Of a DNA stretch of 64,000 bases, positions 7,489 through 16,791 are shown piece after piece. The DNA is taken from contig NZ_JACXST010000003.1 in the NCBI RefSeq assembly GCF_014850975.1, forward strand, positions 1,550,001 to 1,614,000, written 5' to 3'. Under the pieces are notes generated by a model. It was not told the origin of the DNA. It was given only the letters and a program-made list of their open reading frames with translations, and did no database searches. Numbering within the stretch: the first letter of the stretch is position 1; the number at the start of each line of letters is the position of its first letter. Origin of the DNA: Methylomonas fluvii. GTDB taxonomy: Bacteria > Pseudomonadota > Gammaproteobacteria > Methylococcales > Methylomonadaceae. The translations under genes and the position numbers were made by a program.

Positions 7489-9876
7489 TCAGGTATTGAC
7501 GTCCAAACCTATCGCCTGCCGGTGTTTCTCCCAGGTGTTATCCAGCAACAAAAAATAACCGAATAGCTGATACTGATATTCCGCCGGGTCGGTGGCCGAA
7601 TGAAACGGTACCAGCAAAGCGGTGGAATAAATCAGCTGCCCCAGAAACAAGCCCTCGGCAATCTCCACCAACTCATCCAGACACGTGCCGATCGGCGCCG
7701 GCCCGCCGATTAGCGGGTAGCGGTAATGGAACTGGAACACTTTCTTAGGCCGATCAGGTCCGTTGTTCATCGGCAAGATCGACTCCCTATCATCCACGCC
7801 CAAAAAGCTGTAGCCCTGCCTGACGAACGGCGAAGGGCCGGCATCGGCTAATTGCTGGATGGAGGGTAGCGGCGGATGGTAATTCATATCCAATACCCGG
7901 AACAAGGCGTCAGTCGGCAGAATGCGCGAATCCTGGATATTATTGCCAAATACCCAATGTTCGGCGGCTTCCCGTTCCCAGAAGGCCTTGTCGGTTTTCG
8001 ACATGCTATTGTCCCAACTGCCGCAGCTCAGATGTTCGGCGTACACGCCCGGCTGCTGCCAATAATGCTCGCGGTTTTTTTCGACCAGGGCGTAATGCGG
8101 AAAGCTGGTCGGATGCGCTTTAAGCTCGGCCACCCGCTCCGGATAGCGCTGGACCAAATCGTCACTTTCGTCCAGCAGCATACTCAATTTACGGCCGCTG
8201 ATACGTTCAAAAGACTTGCCGGCCCACGGAAAAATAAACCGGCCGATATTAGCCCACACCGCATTCAACGCATTGGGTGCACGCGGATCGTTTTGCAGCT
8301 TATCTGCCAACGCAGCCGGAATCATGCTGTGTTCCTGCAAAGAGCGGGCGATGTTGGCGATAAAACTGTCGCCAAAGCCCCAATGCAAATTCAGCGTGGC
8401 ACCATGGTAATAATCAAAGCAGCTGCACGGATCGCTCTGCCCGTACCAATCGCGCGCTTCGGGCGCATCGAAGCGGGTGTTGTAGCCTCTACCCTGCCCT
8501 TGAAACACGCCATCGACAATGCCGGGTGCGACGCCGGCGCGAAACAGGCGATTCAATACCTCAAAATGCCGCAGGTGATCGTCGAAACCGCTCGCCGCGG
8601 ATATTTTGCCCTGCTGGCGTTGCAACATTTGCAAAATGGATTCGCCTGGCTGCAGTAACTCGCGCACATCGCCATCGTCACCATTTGGCGATGCTTCCAG
8701 GCAAAAGGTGGTGAATTTACGCTGTAACTCGGGATCGTCTCGCCAGCCAATCGCCCAATCCACACCATCTGGTGCAACGCCCGGTTTGGTAGACACCGGT
8801 TTATCGTAGCCCAATTCCTTCCAGCCGCGCTCGCCAGGCCGCGGCCGCAGGTTCGGAAAAGCTTCGTCAGCAAACGCCTCGCGGGCGCGAGCGGTATCTA
8901 TCATCAAAAAGAAACCGTTATTTTGATAGCCGTAATCTATCGCGTTATCGCCGGTATACGCTTCGCCCAATTCCCACTCCGGCGGGTGATCGCCGAACAA
9001 GGGCATCTGCAAGGTGCCCAAACTGTAATGATGGGTGGCCATGACCAATTGGCCCAAATAGACGCCGTCGTCGATCTGCACCAACTCGTCGATCAGCCGC
9101 GTCATCGGAAACGCCGGATGTAAGTCGTGCCAACGGTAATTAAGCTGATAAACGGCTTTGCCGTTCATCTCTCCAACCACCGACTTGCCAGGCAAGGACA
9201 GGAAAATTCCGCCGGTTTTCACATACGGAATGGCCTTTTCCTTGGTCAAATTTTGGGCAAGCAATTGGCTATCGAAACCCTGCGCTTTGTTATCCAATGG
9301 TCGGTCCCGAAGATTCCAGAACTGCGTCAGCACCGGCAAGCCCAAGCTTTGAATGAAATTGGGATCGTTCGGTTCACGGAAAAAATTCCGGCCAATCCGA
9401 GTCGTTTCCGGATCGTAATTAAAGATCGATACCGGGTCGTGGCCACATTTCGCAGCAAACACCTCTTTAGCCACCGGCTCAAAGGTCTTGCCCATCCATA
9501 AGCCGGTACTGGCATAAGTGACATTCCACAAGGTCGCCATCCATTCCAGATGCGCCAACATCGAACGGTTGTCGCCGTGCTTCTTGGCGGCTTCCTTGAA
9601 ATAATCGCTGTCGCGGATGGACATCGACACACCGATCATCGGCCCGTCCAGCGGCGTGCTGGTGCCGCATTTGAATAAGGTCAGCAGCTTTTCGTGGATA
9701 CCCTCCCATTCCTCGCGGCGCAGGTTATCGCCCAAAATCTTGCGATAGCTGCCCAGCATAGGCAGCGCGCCAGCTTTAAGATCGTTGTTAAAAATGGCGT
9801 CGAGAGCGTTTGCCAGCGCTTGCTGCTCTTGCTCCGACGCAGTTGGGAAATTGGCGACATTGAGATAGTTGTTCAT
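7489..9876 (-). CDS. 795-residue protein of two diverged tandem repeats, last gene of the GRE cluster
   Basis: I do not recognise a named family. Two halves match: LFKCGTSTPLDG (67-78) with LFRAGVAPGIVDG (444-456); W127-MGKTFEP with W551-AGKSFER; YQLNYRW (243-249) with FQFHYRY (714-720); LIDELVQIDDGVYLGQL (261-277) with CLDELVEIAEGLFLGQL (732-748); YGYQNNGFFLMID with YQYQLFGYFLLLD. The DG...WxGKxFE pattern loosely recalls the lipocalin-like GXWXG/DUF4334 fold, which is speculative. There is no signal peptide or membrane helix, so it is probably cytosolic. An AAGGA site supports the ATG. It lies 56 bp downstream of the lipase-like gene on the same strand. Confidence 0.7.
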   Translation of the reverse strand: MNNYLNVANFPTASEQEQQALANALDAIFNNDLKAGALPMLGSYRKILGDNLRREEWEGIHEKLLTLFKCGTSTPLDGPMIGVSMSIRDSDYFKEAAKKHGDNRSMLAHLEWMATLWNVTYASTGLWMGKTFEPVAKEVFAAKCGHDPVSIFNYDPETTRIGRNFFREPNDPNFIQSLGLPVLTQFWNLRDRPLDNKAQGFDSQLLAQNLTKEKAIPYVKTGGIFLSLPGKSVVGEMNGKAVYQLNYRWHDLHPAFPMTRLIDELVQIDDGVYLGQLVMATHHYSLGTLQMPLFGDHPPEWELGEAYTGDNAIDYGYQNNGFFLMIDTARAREAFADEAFPNLRPRPGERGWKELGYDKPVSTKPGVAPDGVDWAIGWRDDPELQRKFTTFCLEASPNGDDGDVRELLQPGESILQMLQRQQGKISAASGFDDHLRHFEVLNRLFRAGVAPGIVDGVFQGQGRGYNTRFDAPEARDWYGQSDPCSCFDYYHGATLNLHWGFGDSFIANIARSLQEHSMIPAALADKLQNDPRAPNALNAVWANIGRFIFPWAGKSFERISGRKLSMLLDESDDLVQRYPERVAELKAHPTSFPHYALVEKNREHYWQQPGVYAEHLSCGSWDNSMSKTDKAFWEREAAEHWVFGNNIQDSRILPTDALFRVLDMNYHPPLPSIQQLADAGPSPFVRQGYSFLGVDDRESILPMNNGPDRPKKVFQFHYRYPLIGGPAPIGTCLDELVEIAEGLFLGQLIYSTALLVPFHSATDPAEYQYQLFGYFLLLDNTWEKHRQAIGLDVNT

Positions 9877-9932
9877 GGTCCTTCCCTTGTACTTGTTATA
9901 TTTTTCGCTTAAACCGGACGCGTAAGCCCCGC

Positions 9933-10796
9933 TTAAAAGCCTTGTTGTGTTAGGTCTTTAACGATGTCGATATACACGGCCGGGACATTGAAATGCGTCA
10001 GCAGCACGCCGCGATAGTCCACCAAGTCGCCATGCGACAAACCTCGATCCGGATTGCTAGCCCCTATCAGCCCGCGAAACCTGCCCCACTGGCAGGATAG
10101 CGTGGAGACCATGCCGTCGTTGTCGCCTTCTATGCGCTTCAGCAACACTTGCGTGGCGGCAAACACCGGATCGTCGATAGCCCGGCGCATCAGCGTGCCG
10201 TAGCTTTGGTAGTAAACGCCCGGCATATCCGGCACGTGTTGATTAAATTCCGCTAGGTAGGTACACGTCAGCTGTTTGATAGCCATGCCGGCTTGGGGAC
10301 TTTTGTCGCCGGTGATCCTGGCCAGAATGTCCATTACCCCAAAGCCCAATCTCTGCGCCAGGCGTTTAAAGAAATTTACGCTTAGCAGATTTTGCGTATC
10401 GGGAATGTCGCCGGCCACCAAATCCGCCACGGCAGAACCGTGATGCGGCGTGCAGACCGTGGTCAAACTGGCCACCTTACCGGCCATATCCAATTTGGAA
10501 ATCAGATAACGCGCTTCCAGGCCGCCCTTGGAATGGGCGACGATATTGACCTTAGCCGCGCCGGTTTCGCTAAGTATTCGCTCAATATTCGGCTTCAGTG
10601 CGAGCGCGCTGCTTTCGTGGCTATTCCAGGCATCCAAGCCACCCTGAAAAACCCGGGCGCCGGCGGCTTCCAAGGTTTTCGGAATCCGTCCCCAGGAATT
10701 CAGCATCAGCAAGTCGTCGCGATAACCTACGCCGTGTAACAAAACGATGGGGTATAGCGTCCGGCACGACAGATCGGATTCGGATTTGGCATTCAT
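9933..10796 (-). CDS. Lipase/esterase-like alpha/beta hydrolase without export signal
   Basis: A 287-residue alpha/beta hydrolase similar to family I bacterial triacylglycerol lipases. The oxyanion region is YPIVLLHGVG, the nucleophile elbow is VAHSKGG (Ala replaces the usual first Gly), an acid-residue region is EGDNDGMVS, and the catalytic His is probably in GLSHGDLVDY. The start at 10796 has AGGAG 7 bases upstream; the longer frame from 10829 lacks one. Unlike secreted lipases there is no signal peptide, so it should act inside the cell, perhaps on an ester or thioester product of the neighbouring pathway. It lies 22 bp after the DUF6765 gene. Confidence 0.8.
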   Translation of the reverse strand: MNAKSESDLSCRTLYPIVLLHGVGYRDDLLMLNSWGRIPKTLEAAGARVFQGGLDAWNSHESSALALKPNIERILSETGAAKVNIVAHSKGGLEARYLISKLDMAGKVASLTTVCTPHHGSAVADLVAGDIPDTQNLLSVNFFKRLAQRLGFGVMDILARITGDKSPQAGMAIKQLTCTYLAEFNQHVPDMPGVYYQSYGTLMRRAIDDPVFAATQVLLKRIEGDNDGMVSTLSCQWGRFRGLIGASNPDRGLSHGDLVDYRGVLLTHFNVPAVYIDIVKDLTQQGF

Positions 10797-10818
10797 GTTT
10801 AATCTCCTGCTTATCGGC

Positions 10819-11877
10819 TCAGCCCGCACAAATGCCGTACTTGGGTAAAATATCGTGCAGCACCGTCAACCGATGCAATTGCAGCGCGTCGTGAAACAAC
10901 TTCCAATTGCTGCGCAAAAACTCCGGCGTGTATTTATGCACACGGATATCCCAACTGCTGCCCAGTGCTTTTTCCTTCCAGGAATTGGCGCCTTCGGCGG
11001 CATAGCTAATCTCGGCCGTACCGAAACTGAATTTCTCGTCTTTGAAGCCGTTCTTGACGATCTCCAGCCATTTCGCATGACGGGCTTTATCATCCTTAAT
11101 CTTTAAATCAAGAAAGATTTTTTCCAGCAGCGCTTTGTCGGCGGCCGGTAGTCCAACCTGCGCTTTACCCAAATATTGCTGCATGACTTTACACATCGCG
11201 TCCGCGGCCTTACAAAAATCCTTTGGGTTCTCGCGATCAACCCAAACACCGCGACCGTTCCGATACTGCCAATGTAAAAACGGCAGATCGGGAAAATCCT
11301 TGGCGCGGCCATGACCCAACGGCGGAATCACGTCATCCAGAATATCCTCCAGCACATGCTGCAGCTGTTTGCTATACATGCCGGAGCTCGTCAGTTCCCG
11401 GGCATGTTCCACTTCATTGATCTCATGTATCACGCCGGCAAAACCCTGATGCGACCAGGTATCGGCATACACATGCAAGGCTATCCCCAGCCGATGCAGA
11501 CTGTAAGGCTTGTCTTTATCATGGAGCGCGGCTTGTACCATTTCCTTGGCCGGCGGACTATCCGGCAAGCAGACGATTTTCTGGATAAACGTGCCGTCCG
11601 GATCCTCTCCCGGCCCTTTACCCCCGTTACCCGGGAGAAAATGGAACGGCAACCAGATCAGGTGGTTGTAATCGTTGTTCAAATTGCCGACATCGGTACT
11701 TTTATGCGAGGAATGTATCCGCGCATAAAAAGCGTCGTTGTCGAAATGCACGACGCCTTCGCTGACGGCATCGTCCACGTATTGCGCCGAATAGGCAATG
11801 ATGTCGGCTTCCCGATGCGCAAAGCCCGCAATGCGGGCGGTGACATAAGTAACGGCGTGATGGAAATCGGTTTGCAT
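10819..11877 (-). CDS. DUF6765 family protein, phospholipase C-like histidine pattern
   Basis: A 352-residue protein that begins MQTDFHHAVTYVTARIAGF and matches my memory of the DUF6765 family. His6-His7, SAQYVDDA and the segment LGIALHVYADTWSHQGFAG are reminiscent of zinc-dependent phospholipase C-type all-helical hydrolases, where His and Asp bind zinc. No signal peptide is present. The ATG at 11877 has a GGAG site and gives the family-typical start; the frame extending to 12003 lies inside the activase gene and is rejected. It is separated by 17 bp from the activase gene and 22 bp from the lipase-like gene. Activity unknown. Confidence 0.75.
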   Translation of the reverse strand: MQTDFHHAVTYVTARIAGFAHREADIIAYSAQYVDDAVSEGVVHFDNDAFYARIHSSHKSTDVGNLNNDYNHLIWLPFHFLPGNGGKGPGEDPDGTFIQKIVCLPDSPPAKEMVQAALHDKDKPYSLHRLGIALHVYADTWSHQGFAGVIHEINEVEHARELTSSGMYSKQLQHVLEDILDDVIPPLGHGRAKDFPDLPFLHWQYRNGRGVWVDRENPKDFCKAADAMCKVMQQYLGKAQVGLPAADKALLEKIFLDLKIKDDKARHAKWLEIVKNGFKDEKFSFGTAEISYAAEGANSWKEKALGSSWDIRVHKYTPEFLRSNWKLFHDALQLHRLTVLHDILPKYGICAG

Positions 11878-11894
11878 GATGACTCTCCTTGAAA

Positions 11895-12791
11895 TCAGCT
11901 GGCTTGCAAGCAATCGATGCAGTGTTCGATCTCCGCATCGCTCATGAATGCGCTGCGCCGATACTCGACATCGATACCAAAGCGCTGCAGCTTGTCCAGC
12001 CATAATGGGTTATAAGGCAGGGCGCTGACCTGCTTGATCCGGTGCTCCCGCAAAAACCGAGCTATGCCGCGCAGATTTTCATCGGTAGCGGTAATATTGG
12101 GGATCAATGGAATGCGTACTTTGACCGGAATCTCGGCGCTCTCGGTCAGGCGCAACAAGTTATCCAAAATAGGCCGATTGGAATGGCCGGTGTGCTGAAC
12201 GCTGGCGGCTTCGTCGATCAGTTTTAAGTCGAAATAGATCAAATCCAGCCAAGGCAGCAATAAGCGGGCAAAACGCCCAAAATTGAACATGCCGTTAGTT
12301 TCGATGGCGGTACGAATGCCGGCGGCTTTCAGTTTTTTGAAAAATTCGTGCAGAAAATTCATCTGCATCGTACATTCGCCCCCCGAGGCTGTGACGCCGC
12401 CGCCGGTGGCATCGAAAAAGGGTTTATCGATAACCACCCGGTAAAACAGTTCGTCCACACTCAGCCATTGGCCGACCTGCTCCAGGGCATGCCGCGAGCA
12501 CACCGCCGCGCAACGTCCGCATTGATCACAACGTTCCCTGTCAAACCGCAGTTGCCGGTCCCGCAGGGTTAAGGCTTGGGTTTTACAAGCCTTGAGACAA
12601 GGCCGCTCGCAGTCGTCCGGATGACATAACTCGGCACGAAAAGATAAGGACGGCCCCGAAACAATGCCCTCTGGGTTTTGACACCAACTGCAACTCAGCG
12701 GACAGCCTTTGAAAAACACCGTGGTACGGATGCCCGGCCCGTCTTCGCTGGTGTTGCGTTTGATATCGAAGATGTAGGCTTTGCTGTCCAT
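11895..12791 (-). CDS. Glycyl radical enzyme activating protein (radical SAM)
   Basis: A 298-residue radical SAM enzyme that installs the glycyl radical on its partner GRE using S-adenosylmethionine. The SAM cluster motif is C30-PLS-C34-SW-C37. Two ferredoxin-type cysteine sets follow: C56, C61, C65, C69 and C88, C91, C94, C98. This insert is characteristic of activases for GREs other than pyruvate formate-lyase, such as those of glycerol dehydratase or benzylsuccinate synthase type. The GGE motif appears in TASGGECTMQ. It is co-directional with the GRE, two genes downstream, which fixes the pair. An electron donor is not encoded nearby. Confidence 0.93.
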   Translation of the reverse strand: MDSKAYIFDIKRNTSEDGPGIRTTVFFKGCPLSCSWCQNPEGIVSGPSLSFRAELCHPDDCERPCLKACKTQALTLRDRQLRFDRERCDQCGRCAAVCSRHALEQVGQWLSVDELFYRVVIDKPFFDATGGGVTASGGECTMQMNFLHEFFKKLKAAGIRTAIETNGMFNFGRFARLLLPWLDLIYFDLKLIDEAASVQHTGHSNRPILDNLLRLTESAEIPVKVRIPLIPNITATDENLRGIARFLREHRIKQVSALPYNPLWLDKLQRFGIDVEYRRSAFMSDAEIEHCIDCLQAS

Positions 12792-12806
12792 CTTCCTGCT
12801 CCCTGT

Positions 12807-13460
12807 TCAGGCCGCTTTGGGAAGATCCAAGGACAACTGAATATCCGTGGCGATCGCGCCCAGTTTGAAGAGGTGGCCGACGTGGCCGGTCAACTGCACC
12901 AGATTTTCCAGCAGCAAACCGACGATATCCACGCCCGAACGGCCCAGCAGGCCGATGATGGATTGCACGTCTTTAAAGCGCACCACTAAATCGACCCGGC
13001 TGGGATCGTTCTCAATTTGGTCGGCCTGGTTTTCGGTCAGCACTTGGGTATCGACCAGCGCCAGTGAGTTCAGCGCCTGTCCGAACGGGGTCTTGATATA
13101 TAGCGCCTCGGGATTGGGGCAAAACCGCAATAGCACGTTCATATCGTCGCCGCGTCGGCTGGTGCGGATCAGAAATTTACCTTGGTAGTAACGGCGGCCG
13201 CCCGGCGCGGCGGGATCGAGAATGACGAAATTTTCCTCGAAAAACGCATGAGCCTTGGCGGCTTGCGCGGCATCCAGATGGCTGTCGCGCAATAAATAGC
13301 CAAAACCCAAACGCAGCGCGACAGCCATGCCGCCAGCCAGTAGTCGGCCCTCGACTTTGTCCAACACCGCTGGCAACTCGCCGGCATCAATGGCGGCATT
13401 GATACCCAAGCGTAAGGTTTTTTGTAAATTCGGTAATAAAACGGGAAATCCGGCATGCAT
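12807..13460 (-). CDS. SCP2-like (sterol/lipid carrier type) protein in the GRE cluster
   Basis: A 217-residue protein of uncertain family. The C-terminal part, DLVVRFKDVQSIIGLL followed by a GVDIVGLLLENLVQLTGHVG helix-strand pattern and HLFKLGAIA, resembles the SCP2 fold: a strand, then an Asp/Val-rich helix, then a glycine-bounded strand and the final hydrophobic helix. SCP2 proteins hold lipids or fatty acyl-CoA in a tunnel. The ATG at 13460 has GAGGAG 8 bases upstream. It sits 13 bp after the GRE gene and 15 bp before the activase gene, so the three are surely one transcript. The SCP2 reading is inference. Confidence 0.6.
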   Translation of the reverse strand: MHAGFPVLLPNLQKTLRLGINAAIDAGELPAVLDKVEGRLLAGGMAVALRLGFGYLLRDSHLDAAQAAKAHAFFEENFVILDPAAPGGRRYYQGKFLIRTSRRGDDMNVLLRFCPNPEALYIKTPFGQALNSLALVDTQVLTENQADQIENDPSRVDLVVRFKDVQSIIGLLGRSGVDIVGLLLENLVQLTGHVGHLFKLGAIATDIQLSLDLPKAA

Positions 13461-13473
13461 GACAGTTCTCCTC

Positions 13474-16446
13474 TTATAGCGCGCTGAGCGTATGTTGCTC
13501 GGCGCCGGTATCCAAACCAAAGTTAGCTCGTTGAATAATCTCTTTGCGCATTTGCGGGCTAAGGGTAACGAAATATGCCGAGTAGCCCGCCACCCGTATC
13601 ATCAGATCCTTGAACGGTTCCAAGGCCTTATGCTCGGTATCGCCGGCACCCGCCTGTCCGGCGGCCGTGGCGGCGCGGTCGGCGGCCACCAGATCGTTGA
13701 TCGACGACACGCACATTTGTACCAATACGCCGTTTTGGTCGGCAAAAGCTTTCATGTAACGCGAGAACAATTCGGTGTCTTCTTCGAAATGGCCTCGATC
13801 ACGGGTAGTCAGGCTGAGATTATAGGTGTAGCCGTTCTGCACCGTATTGGCGTTCACCGACGTGACCGACAGCATATGATCCAACAGATTAACCGGCTCG
13901 CCGTTGGCTTTGACAACGCCGGGACACGGCGTGATGCCACTGGCGAAAGACTCGCCGCTACGCCGTCCATTGGGTGTGGCTTTGGTCAACATGCCGAAGC
14001 CGGCATGATTGGTCATGCTCCAGTAACCCGGCAGATAACGCCCGCCGCGATGGGTGCGGTATTGGGCAAACACTTCCTGTAACATCTCGGTCAACAGATG
14101 GGTATATTTGACGGCTGTAGCGTTGTTGTAAATACCGCCCGGAGTTTGATCGACACCGGCGCCGTATTTGGGGGCCAGACGGATCATTTCCTTGATTTGA
14201 GTCAAACGCTCGGCGCTTAAAGTGGGTAGGGGCAATGGCGCGTCTTCGGGATGCAGCCTGTTTTGCAGCCATTCCCTAAATGCCGTCCAGAGGCTTTTCG
14301 GCTGCAAGCTGCTGGCTTCAAAATCGGCTTGCATCGCCGCCAACAATTCGCCGGCCGAGATTTTGCCGCCAAACACCAAGGTATCCAGCACGCAAAACGA
14401 ATCGATCACATCGGCCAAACCGATCACAGCAATCCCGGCCGAATTGTATTTGGCGCCACCGGCGGTCAGATCGCTAAAACTGGCTCCGTTACTGTCAGGG
14501 GTATTGGTCGGACCGGTAAATAAGCCGGACAAAAACGGCGACTGCCGGGATTGTTCGTAGAATCGGCCAAAATAATTGTTGCATTGCACGACATGCCTGG
14601 CCATTTCGTTCAATTGAAATTTAAAGGCCTCGATAAAGGCTGGCATGCCGTCCAGTTTGGTTAACGGCAAGGTGGTGTAGCGCTCGTCGCCGTAAAACAG
14701 ATTTGGCGATTTCGGCGCCACGCCGTCGCTACGATGTTTGCCGCCGTACAAGGCCAACTCCAACACCGCCGGCAGCACCATCAAAGTCGAGCCGGTGTTG
14801 CCGTAATGTTTGTGCGCGGCGTTTTCTTCGATGCAGCCGATCGAGGTGTAGTCGTAGGCATCCGCCAAGGCCTCTTCGGAGCTAATGCCGGCGTGTGCCG
14901 CATAGTAACTAGCCATGGCCGGCACCACCGCCGCGTCGCCATGTAGCGCCGGTGTAGCCCTGGTCAAAATATTGACCTGGCAGATGCGTCTTAGGTATGG
15001 GTCCATCACCTCGGCTGGCAGCGGCTCGCCTTGCGAGTCGCGGTGATGCACATCCCGGTGATAGCGGGCATGCACGTTCGGATCTCGGATCGACAAAATC
15101 TCGGTAGCCTTGAGGATGATATAAGTCATGTCGTTGACGGCATCGACAACCTGACCGTTTTCGTAGCGGGTACCACCGACGGTCAGGGCCTGATTGGAGC
15201 CGCTGCCGGCGAACAGGGTTTCCGAACCGGAGGTGGACAGCGGCACATGATCGGAACAATGCAAGAAAAAATGGCTGACTAGCTCCACGGCATGGCGGAT
15301 ATAACCGTCTTGCGCTTGGGCACTATCCAGTTTTTGCCAGTCGGCCAGATAGAATGGATTGAGGATTTGATCCAGGCGGCCGATGGAAAAACCGAAATTG
15401 GTGTTTTCCTGCAATAACAGGTGATAACAAATCCAGACGACCGCGAGCGCTTCGTGCAAGGTTTCGGCGGGCTGAGCCGGCACTTTCCGGCAAATGGCCG
15501 CCAATTCTTGATTGCCGGCTTGCTCGGCAGCCTCGGCTAGGTGTTGCGCATAAATTTTGGCGCCTTCGTAAACTGCAATCACACCTTCCAGGAATTCTAC
15601 CTGCTGCGGCGTGGCCGCCGCGCCATTGGCGATGTCTTGCCGGGCGCGGTCGATTAAGCCATCGAAGCCATATTTCAAAACCCGCTCAAAATCCGGCACC
15701 GTATGGGAAACGCAAGTGGCCTTATCAGACAGAAAGAACGCGACCCGCTCCATCAATTCCTGGGCCTTTGGAGTTTGTCCGGCTTTTTTGCTTAATGGCG
15801 GATCGATCGACGGTTGATAGTTGCTACCTACCCGGTCCCGATTTTCATATTCAGCACTATCGTAATCGCTATAGCGGGCCAACTCTTGGATTGGCTTCTG
15901 TTCCAACCAAAATGGAAATATCTCCCGATTCAGGCGGTCGGCCACTTCCGGGCGAATCTTGAACGGATTTTGCGCGCGGGTCGTGACGGTTTTTAATTCC
16001 GGCCAGATGCAATAACCGATGGTATCGGCATAAACCACCGGACCGACGAAGCTGATGGTGGTTTGACCGGGCAGTAAGTCCTCGGGATGCACGATAGCTG
16101 TTTTGTTGCTAAAGATATATTGCAGCGCCATAGCGCGCCGGGTGTAGGGCGGCAAGACCTGATTCTCGGGCTTGCGCAGGAATTCGGTCAGTAAGCGCGG
16201 CAACTCGTCGCAAATCTCCGGCGTGCCTTCCGGCGCAAACAGTTTCTCGCGCCAAGCCTTAACGACCGGGAATTGTGTCAGCGTAATGTTGCGTAGCGCC
16301 AAGTCCTTCAGAGTTTTAATGTTCTGGAAATCTTGATTGGCGATGGGAAATAAATCGATTTTGCCGGAACCGGAGTCAGGCATTGCGGAGCTCTTGCCGA
16401 GTTCTACCGAAATACCGCCGTCGGCTGATGGATATGGAACAGACAT
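13474..16446 (-). CDS. Glycyl radical enzyme, PFL/glycerol dehydratase superfamily, substrate unknown
   Basis: A 990-residue GRE. The radical site is RVAGYSAYF with Gly954, 36 residues from the C terminus; the thiyl cysteine is Cys538 in IGCIEENA, and Glu540 follows as the usual acid. GCIE replaces the common GCVE, and E-N follows instead of proline. TVGGTRYENG and NDMTYIILKATE are also typical. The protein is longer than the usual 790-870 residues, mostly by a polar N-terminal extension of about 50 residues. ATG at 16446 has AGGAG; the TTG two codons earlier is not used. No shell-protein genes accompany it. Decarboxylase, dehydratase, lyase and fumarate-adding activities cannot be told apart here. 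Confidence 0.92.
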   Translation of the reverse strand: MSVPYPSADGGISVELGKSSAMPDSGSGKIDLFPIANQDFQNIKTLKDLALRNITLTQFPVVKAWREKLFAPEGTPEICDELPRLLTEFLRKPENQVLPPYTRRAMALQYIFSNKTAIVHPEDLLPGQTTISFVGPVVYADTIGYCIWPELKTVTTRAQNPFKIRPEVADRLNREIFPFWLEQKPIQELARYSDYDSAEYENRDRVGSNYQPSIDPPLSKKAGQTPKAQELMERVAFFLSDKATCVSHTVPDFERVLKYGFDGLIDRARQDIANGAAATPQQVEFLEGVIAVYEGAKIYAQHLAEAAEQAGNQELAAICRKVPAQPAETLHEALAVVWICYHLLLQENTNFGFSIGRLDQILNPFYLADWQKLDSAQAQDGYIRHAVELVSHFFLHCSDHVPLSTSGSETLFAGSGSNQALTVGGTRYENGQVVDAVNDMTYIILKATEILSIRDPNVHARYHRDVHHRDSQGEPLPAEVMDPYLRRICQVNILTRATPALHGDAAVVPAMASYYAAHAGISSEEALADAYDYTSIGCIEENAAHKHYGNTGSTLMVLPAVLELALYGGKHRSDGVAPKSPNLFYGDERYTTLPLTKLDGMPAFIEAFKFQLNEMARHVVQCNNYFGRFYEQSRQSPFLSGLFTGPTNTPDSNGASFSDLTAGGAKYNSAGIAVIGLADVIDSFCVLDTLVFGGKISAGELLAAMQADFEASSLQPKSLWTAFREWLQNRLHPEDAPLPLPTLSAERLTQIKEMIRLAPKYGAGVDQTPGGIYNNATAVKYTHLLTEMLQEVFAQYRTHRGGRYLPGYWSMTNHAGFGMLTKATPNGRRSGESFASGITPCPGVVKANGEPVNLLDHMLSVTSVNANTVQNGYTYNLSLTTRDRGHFEEDTELFSRYMKAFADQNGVLVQMCVSSINDLVAADRAATAAGQAGAGDTEHKALEPFKDLMIRVAGYSAYFVTLSPQMRKEIIQRANFGLDTGAEQHTLSAL

Positions 16447-16560
16447 GTTCAATCTCCTTTACAACAGAACGATCCCTCAAAAGCTTAGCCAGCAGCTTAC
16501 GGCGTGATCGCCAGCTCCCTGCCCCGGCCAATTTTGTGATGTACATCTAATTGTAGTCCA

Positions 16561-16581
16561 TTCCTTATGAAACATAAGGAA
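16561..16581. promoter_or_regulatory. Perfect palindrome, candidate operator of the GRE gene
   Basis: TTCCTTATG at 16561-16569 and CATAAGGAA at 16573-16581 are exact inverted repeats around AAA. The 9-3-9 layout fits a dimeric repressor or activator site. No matching regulator gene is in the cluster. Confidence 0.55.
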
Positions 16582-16777
16582 ATAAACAGGGCCAATTTCT
16601 TGTGCGCCAGCAACTGAAAAAACACCTACCCGGGCCGAAATACGGAACACCAAACGAAGACGTTTATCTGCACAAAACTTAAGAATTTATCAAGAGCGCC
16701 AGCATTTTTCGGTAAAGCTAAAATGGGTCCCATCCGATTTCAGCGCGAAAAATTAGCTGTTCGAAAAAACCGCTGTT

Positions 16778-16791
16778 TTGATCAAAATCAG
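16778..16791. promoter_or_regulatory. FNR/Anr-like box
   Basis: TTGATCAAAATCAG matches the FNR consensus TTGAT-N4-ATCAA at 9 of 10 defined positions. It lies 332 bp upstream of the GRE start codon (and 80 bp beyond the PaaK-like stop). If bound at -41.5, transcription toward GRE would start near 16743 and leave a leader of about 300 nt. Low-oxygen activation would suit an oxygen-labile GRE. Confidence 0.5.

Noticed and set aside
7876-8658. 260-codon plus-strand frame opposite the 795-residue gene
   Set aside because: Antisense shadow of a clearly coding minus-strand gene with a supported start.
11878-12003. N-terminal extension of the DUF6765 gene
   Set aside because: It overlaps the activase gene; the ATG at 11877 has a good ribosome site and gives the family-typical start.
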